From Clostridia bacterium (GTDB taxonomy: Bacteria; Bacillota_A; Clostridia; Oscillospirales; CAG-272): DNA of 7,865 nt. The notes under the pieces are model-generated. The model made no database searches. It saw only the letters and a program-made list of their open reading frames with translations, and was not told the origin of the DNA. The stretch is taken from positions 1 through 7,865 of the forward strand of contig JAFQWB010000114.1 of NCBI GenBank assembly GCA_017407725.1, written 5' to 3'. Position 1 is the first letter of the stretch. Every line of letters starts with the position of its first letter. Both the position numbers and the translations under genes were made by a program. This document shows, in pieces, positions 6,480 to 7,865 of the stretch.

Positions 6480-7163
6480 ATGCCGGAAATTAAGGTAGTG
6501 AATATGTCTGGTGAGATCACCGGAAGCATTCAGCTTGCTGATAGCGTATTTGGAATTGAGCCCAACACAGCTGTTCTCCACGCTGCAGTAAGAGCGTATC
6601 TTATGAATCAGAGACAGGGTACGCAGTCCACTCTTACACGTTCGGAAGTTTCGGGCGGCGGTAAGAAGCCGTGGCGTCAGAAGGGAACCGGTAGAGCAAG
6701 ACAGGGTTCCACACGTTCTCCTCAGTGGACACACGGCGGTATTGCACTCGGACCTAAGCCGAGAACATACCATATAGATCTTAATAAGAAGACTAAGAGA
6801 CTCGCAATGCTCAGCGCACTTTCTGCAAAGGTTGCAGGCGGAGAGCTCGTAGTTGTAGATAAGATCGAATCTGTTGAAAACGCAAAGACAGGCAACAGAT
6901 ACAACACTAAGGCAATGGTAGCATTCCTTAAGGCTGTTGGCGCAAACGGAAAGGCTCTTGTAGTACTTCCCAACACAGTAGACAGCGACAACATGCTCGA
7001 GGCTGCTGCAGAGCAGAAGCTCATCGTTAAGAGCTTTGCAAACATCGAGGGTGTTAAGACAACACCTTGCGGCGCAATCAACGTATACGATATTCTTAAT
7101 AGCGGAACAATGGTTGTTGCTAAGGATGCAATTATGAAGATTCAGGAGGTATATACAAGATGA
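6480..7163 (+). CDS. rplD: 50S ribosomal protein L4
   Basis: A 227-residue protein, somewhat longer than the about 205 residues common for bacterial L4. The loop [27 protein letters not shown], which lines the peptide exit tunnel, is intact and followed by [18 protein letters not shown] at 6464-6471 gives 8-base spacing to the ATG. In E. coli L4 is the feedback regulator of this operon through the leader RNA, so it is the first candidate ligand for the leader seen here. The stop overlaps the rplW start as ATGA. Confidence 0.98.
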   Translation: MPEIKVVNMSGEITGSIQLADSVFGIEPNTAVLHAAVRAYLMNQRQGTQSTLTRSEVSGGGKKPWRQKGTGRARQGSTRSPQWTHGGIALGPKPRTYHIDLNKKTKRLAMLSALSAKVAGGELVVVDKIESVENAKTGNRYNTKAMVAFLKAVGANGKALVVLPNTVDSDNMLEAAAEQKLIVKSFANIEGVKTTPCGAINVYDILNSGTMVVAKDAIMKIQEVYTR

Positions 7164-7453
7164 AGTCAATTTACGATGTAATCATTGCTCCCGTTATTAC
7201 AGAAGCAAGTATGGACGGAATTGAGAACAAGAAGTATACCTTCAAGGTAGCAACAAACGCAACAAAGCCTATGATCGCTGAAGCGGTTGAGAAGGTATTC
7301 GGCGTTAAGGTTGCAAGCGTAAACACAATAAACTGTAAGAGCAAGCCCAAGAGACTCGGAGTTCACGCTGGTTACACATCAGAGTGGAAGAAGGCAGTAG
7401 TTACACTTACTGCAGATTCCAAGACTATCGAGTTCTTTGATGGCATGAGATAA
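7160..7453 (+). CDS. rplW: 50S ribosomal protein L23
   Basis: A 97-residue protein of normal length, with [18 protein letters not shown] at the start, [26 protein letters not shown] in the middle and [18 protein letters not shown] near the end. L23 lies at the tunnel exit and docks trigger factor and the signal recognition particle. Translation is coupled to rplD by an ATGA overlap, and AGGAGGT (7144-7150) lies 9 bases upstream. Confidence 0.98.
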   Translation: MKSIYDVIIAPVITEASMDGIENKKYTFKVATNATKPMIAEAVEKVFGVKVASVNTINCKSKPKRLGVHAGYTSEWKKAVVTLTADSKTIEFFDGMR

Positions 7454-7466
7454 GGAGGAGTTAAAG

Positions 7467-7865
7467 ATGGCAGTTAAAACATATAAGCCTACGACTCCGG
7501 GCCACAGAGACATGTCGGTTCCGTCCTTCAGCGAGATCACAAAGAAGACTCCCGAAAAGAGCCTTCTTGCAACTCTCAAGAAGCACTCCGGACGTAACAG
7601 CTACGGTAAGATCACCGTTCGTCACAGAGGCGGCGGAAACAGAGTTAAGTACAGAATTATCGACTTCAAGCGTAATTCTGCTGAGCTCGCAACCGTAATC
7701 GGAATTGAGTACGACCCTAACAGAACAGCATACATCGCACTTCTTGAAACACAGAGCGGCGAGAGAAGCTACATCATCGCTCCCGTAGACCTTAAGGTTG
7801 GCGACGTAGTAGAGTCCTCTAAGGATGCTGATATCAAGCCCGGTAACACACTTCCCATTGCTAAC
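7467..7865 (+). CDS. rplB: 50S ribosomal protein L2, 3' end outside window
   Basis: The first 133 residues of L2 (full length is usually about 275) run to the right edge without a stop. [18 protein letters not shown], then [28 protein letters not shown] and [16 protein letters not shown], are the conserved RNA-binding part; the C-terminal region with the peptidyl transferase-facing His is missing only because of the window edge. AAGGAGG at 7452-7458 overlaps the rplW stop and lies 8 bases before the ATG. Confidence 0.98.
   Translation, partial: MAVKTYKPTTPGHRDMSVPSFSEITKKTPEKSLLATLKKHSGRNSYGKITVRHRGGGNRVKYRIIDFKRNSAELATVIGIEYDPNRTAYIALLETQSGERSYIIAPVDLKVGDVVESSKDADIKPGNTLPIAN

Noticed and set aside
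6321..7169. Large minus-strand open frame of 282 codons
   Set aside because: It is antisense to rplC and rplD, Cys- and Leu-rich with no recognisable domain, and typical of a shadow of conserved coding sequence.
1..7865. CRISPR arrays, insertion sequences, tRNA or rRNA genes, phage or defence genes
   Set aside because: No repeat-spacer pattern, transposase, attachment site or RNA gene signature was seen on either strand.

Overview
The window looks like chromosomal core DNA of a Clostridia-type Firmicute, probably of the Oscillospiraceae/Ruminococcus or a related gut lineage. The evidence is the strong GGAGG ribosome binding sites, near-consensus sigma-A promoters, frequent AGA arginine codons with moderate GC, an AbrB/SpoVT-type regulator with a zinc-ribbon tail, and the TIGR03960/TIGR03936 radical SAM pair. 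The genus cannot be fixed from the sequence alone.

Left part (1-4692, + strand) is an apparent operon of three genes. The first is open at the left edge. It encodes a membrane protein with a long acidic N-terminal tail and the 4-2-2 membrane topology of a heavy-metal-type P-type ATPase, but the catalytic motifs have decayed (an Asn lies where the phosphorylated Asp should be). It is followed 12 bases later by a B12-binding-domain radical SAM protein (TIGR03960 family), which overlaps the start of its usual partner, a TIGR03936/DUF2344 protein. A strong hairpin terminator at 4658-4692 ends the operon and works for both strands.

Middle (4698-5441): a small AbrB-like regulator with a zinc ribbon lies on the minus strand and converges on the terminator. 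Its promoter and the S10 operon promoter point away from each other, and both have consensus -35 and extended -10 boxes with 17-base spacers. An A-tract-rich stretch lies between them. The S10 operon transcript then has a leader of about 240 bases with several perfect stems and a terminator-like helix just before rpsJ, which suggests feedback control of ribosomal protein synthesis.

Right part (5442-7865, + strand) is the start of the S10 ribosomal protein operon in its conserved order: rpsJ, rplC, rplD, rplW, rplB. The last gene is cut by the right edge. Spacing is tight except for an 79-base rpsJ-rplC gap holding two small hairpins.

The most unusual items are the decayed P-type ATPase-like gene tied to the radical SAM pair, and the structured S10 leader. 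Most of the rest is ordinary housekeeping DNA.
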